Assembly (NCBI GenBank): GCA_035772405.1 | Contig: JAYKKM010000375.1 | Span: 825,001 to 889,000, forward strand | Direction: 5' to 3' | DNA: 64,000 nt | Source of the DNA: Chrysogorgia sp. JL179-B06 | Lineage: Eukaryota > Cnidaria > Anthozoa > Scleralcyonacea > Chrysogorgiidae | Shown here: positions 62,214 through 64,000 of the stretch, in pieces | How positions within the stretch are numbered: position 1 is the stretch's first letter | Layout of the letters: every line of letters starts with the position of its first letter | Program-made: the position numbers and the translations under genes | The notes under the pieces: generated by a model | The model's database searches: none | What the model was told of the DNA's origin: nothing | What the model saw: the letters and a program-made list of their open reading frames with translations, nothing else

Positions 62214-64000
62214 TGTTTTGTGTTACCTGTTTTGCCCACATAAGTATTCGGGCGGGAAAAAGCCCGCCACAGTCGGCACAAGGTCTTACCTTGCTCAGGA
62301 GTCGAAAGTTATACCCTATCTTTAAACGTAATTATTTCACATTGAAGGATAACATTAAAGGAACAGCGAATTGTATGTGTGGAACGATACTAGCGTGTAC
62401 GTACCAAGAGTTAATATCGATCATTACTGGCTGTGAAAGGGTCGTCGAAATCGAAAGCTATCCGTAACAGAAATTATTATAGTTATTTACATAATGAGTT
62501 GTTCGTTACAGAAGCAGAGTCACATCAAAGTAAATTGGCGGCTACTGCCAACTGGAAAGGAGGAAATGGAAAGAAACTGGAAATGGATTTTCTTCAAGAA
62601 AACTTTAATAGAGGTTTGAAGAAAGGCATCAAAGGAATGGGTGGAAAAAAACTGACAAATCTATGGAAAGACTAAGCAGGCCAGCAGGAGGATTAGTAGA
62701 AATCATTCGAAATTTCGATGAACAGGTAGGGATAAAAGCAAGATAGTCATCACATAGCAACAAGTCCTCAACATATGATGAGCAGCAAGTTCTTGGAGAT
62801 CTCATCCAATTAATACCATTTTTGAAAATCGAAAACAATATTGTGATGCATCCACAGACACGTTGGCTACACTGAAATGGAATGCATTTCTCAAATGGTT
62901 GAAACATCATAAAATAAATCTTCTTATGGATGCCCCAGTAGAAGATGTCAGAAGAAAATTAACTGATTGAAATACCATACATTATGTGAAATGTTCAATT
63001 TTCCAATCTGCAGCAGTGTGTGAGAAATTACGTAATCCCCTTGCCCGGCGCGATGCGCCGGCCGAAGGCCTGAGAGCGAGGGTGCTAATATCGACCGGCG
63101 TTTAGTCCCTTATCACGCGAGATGAAAGGCCGTTCCTGATCTGGGATCGGATTTATTTGTTTATATATATATATATGATCAACCGTCCTCATGCGCGGCA
63201 TCGGAACATTTGGGCCTGGTAACTAGATATAGACAGAAGCTGATTGGTAGACCTCTGCATTTGAATTAATATTTAAATTGCAACCGTCGCATGATTGCGA
63301 ATGCAAAATTGAAACGGTATTGAAACGGTTTTTTGGTGCGTTAAATTTGGCGTAATTTAAATTTAAATTGACGCCAGCGCGACAAACCGCTTTCCGGAAG
63401 AAGCCGCCATTCGCCGACGGCGAAATTTATATTGCCATAAAAACCAGCCATTTTCTCACAAAATCATCGGATGCAGTAATGTTTGTTTAACAAGCATTAA
63501 ACTGTTGTGTTGAAGGACAAGATAATCAAAGACAGACACAAGTAAAAGGTAAAAGGACTATTATAATTATGTACATTGTGATTGTCACCGACTCACCGGT
63601 CTGTATTGAGCAATTAATTTGCCTTTTCTGCCGGCTAAGTTTTTTTTGGTTAGGGTTAGCAATTTGTTTAGGATTAGGGTTAGGATTTTGGTGATATTTA
63701 CCGCATTTCGTTGAATTCTAAGAGACTATTATACGGCTACCGTACGAATAGCCATTACCTTCAGTTAAGTGCTTCACTTTATCGTTTAACTTTTTGCCTT
63801 GACTCGCTAATTTTAATGTAATTTAAATAATTGTACACTGTATTGTGTATTTGCTCCAAGCTCCGAAATCTAATAGACACATTTTGAAATACTTAACAGA
63901 GAGATTTGGGAAAATTTGAAGGTGTGTAATGTTTTGAATTTTCAAAACATATGTATAATATTTTGACAGTTGGAATTAAATCCATGCCGTGTAAAATCAG
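62214..64000. other. intergenic DNA, no gene seen
   Basis: Short stop-rich frames only. A GCGAGGGTGCTAATATCGACCGGC segment (about 63076) also occurs at 12279-12302 (one base different), an unidentified short repeat. Three TTAGGG units lie near 63651-63686 (telomere-like but isolated). Confidence 0.4.

Noticed and set aside
63640..63690. Telomere
   Set aside because: Only three scattered TTAGGG units; ordinary interstitial sequence.

Overview
The window is an AT-rich, intron-rich stretch of an invertebrate animal genome, most likely a cnidarian. That placement is an inference from the transposon mix (Polinton, BEL/Pao, Penelope-like, hAT and TTAA-flanked foldbacks, RecQ-helicase and DUF6589-like relics) and from a large extracellular EGF-containing host gene. 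No ribosomal or mitochondrial marker fixes the species.  HOST GENE. One gene on the minus strand runs through most of the window (first visible exon 53304-53534, last 11927-12049). Nine exons have good splice sites and consistent codon phase. They encode a repeated extracellular module of a kind better known from very large bacterial surface proteins, followed by EGF-like domains. Almost everything else lies in its introns or upstream of it.  POLINTON/MAVERICK. The centrepiece is 28177-44577 (16,401 bp), inserted in the 20-kb intron between host exons 47308-47419 and 26529-26713. It has terminal inverted repeats and a perfect 6-bp target-site duplication, AATTAC. It is visibly richer in GC than its surroundings and is packed with about 19 nearly intact genes. 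These include a protein-primed DNA polymerase B with an embedded HNH/endonuclease VII-like motif, a retroviral-type integrase with a C-terminal chromodomain, an A32-like packaging ATPase, a double jelly-roll-type major capsid candidate, a penton-type minor capsid candidate, a lectin/LamG-like protein, a putative ssDNA-binding protein, a zinc-ribbon VLTF3-like protein, a SLATT-like two-TM protein and several small membrane or coiled-coil proteins. No adenovirus-type maturation protease was found. Four transcription blocks are visible: a minus block (35420 to 28677), a plus block (35443 to 38929), a short minus block (39581 to 38987) and a plus block (39796 to 44336). Divergent starts share a 22-bp and a 214-bp intergenic region. 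All three places where transcription must end carry a perfect 11-12-bp hairpin. Most start codons are abutted by a TAAA box. Together these suggest a self-contained, virus-like transcription and packaging programme.  OTHER MOBILE DNA, left to right: a Mutator-like transposase relic (1.1-2.0 kb); TTAA-flanked MITEs and foldbacks (3978, 8575, 9644, 13891, 22549, 45787); non-LTR retrotransposon tails (5.5-6.15, 12.3-12.7 and 24.7-25.4 kb); a non-LTR 5' fragment with a 2A-like motif, split by a hAT-type MITE (6986-7840, 8-bp TSD); a SINE (18.4-18.9 kb); a Penelope-like relic (25.8-26.4 kb); a 200-bp TA microsatellite; a 4.5-kb TIR element with a 9-bp TSD, carrying a broken RecQ-like helicase and a nested palindrome-array element (48528-53071); a broken DUF6589-like gene (54.2-55.9 kb); a degenerate BEL/Pao LTR retrotransposon (56115-61565) abutting the tail of a second one; and largely featureless DNA to the right end.
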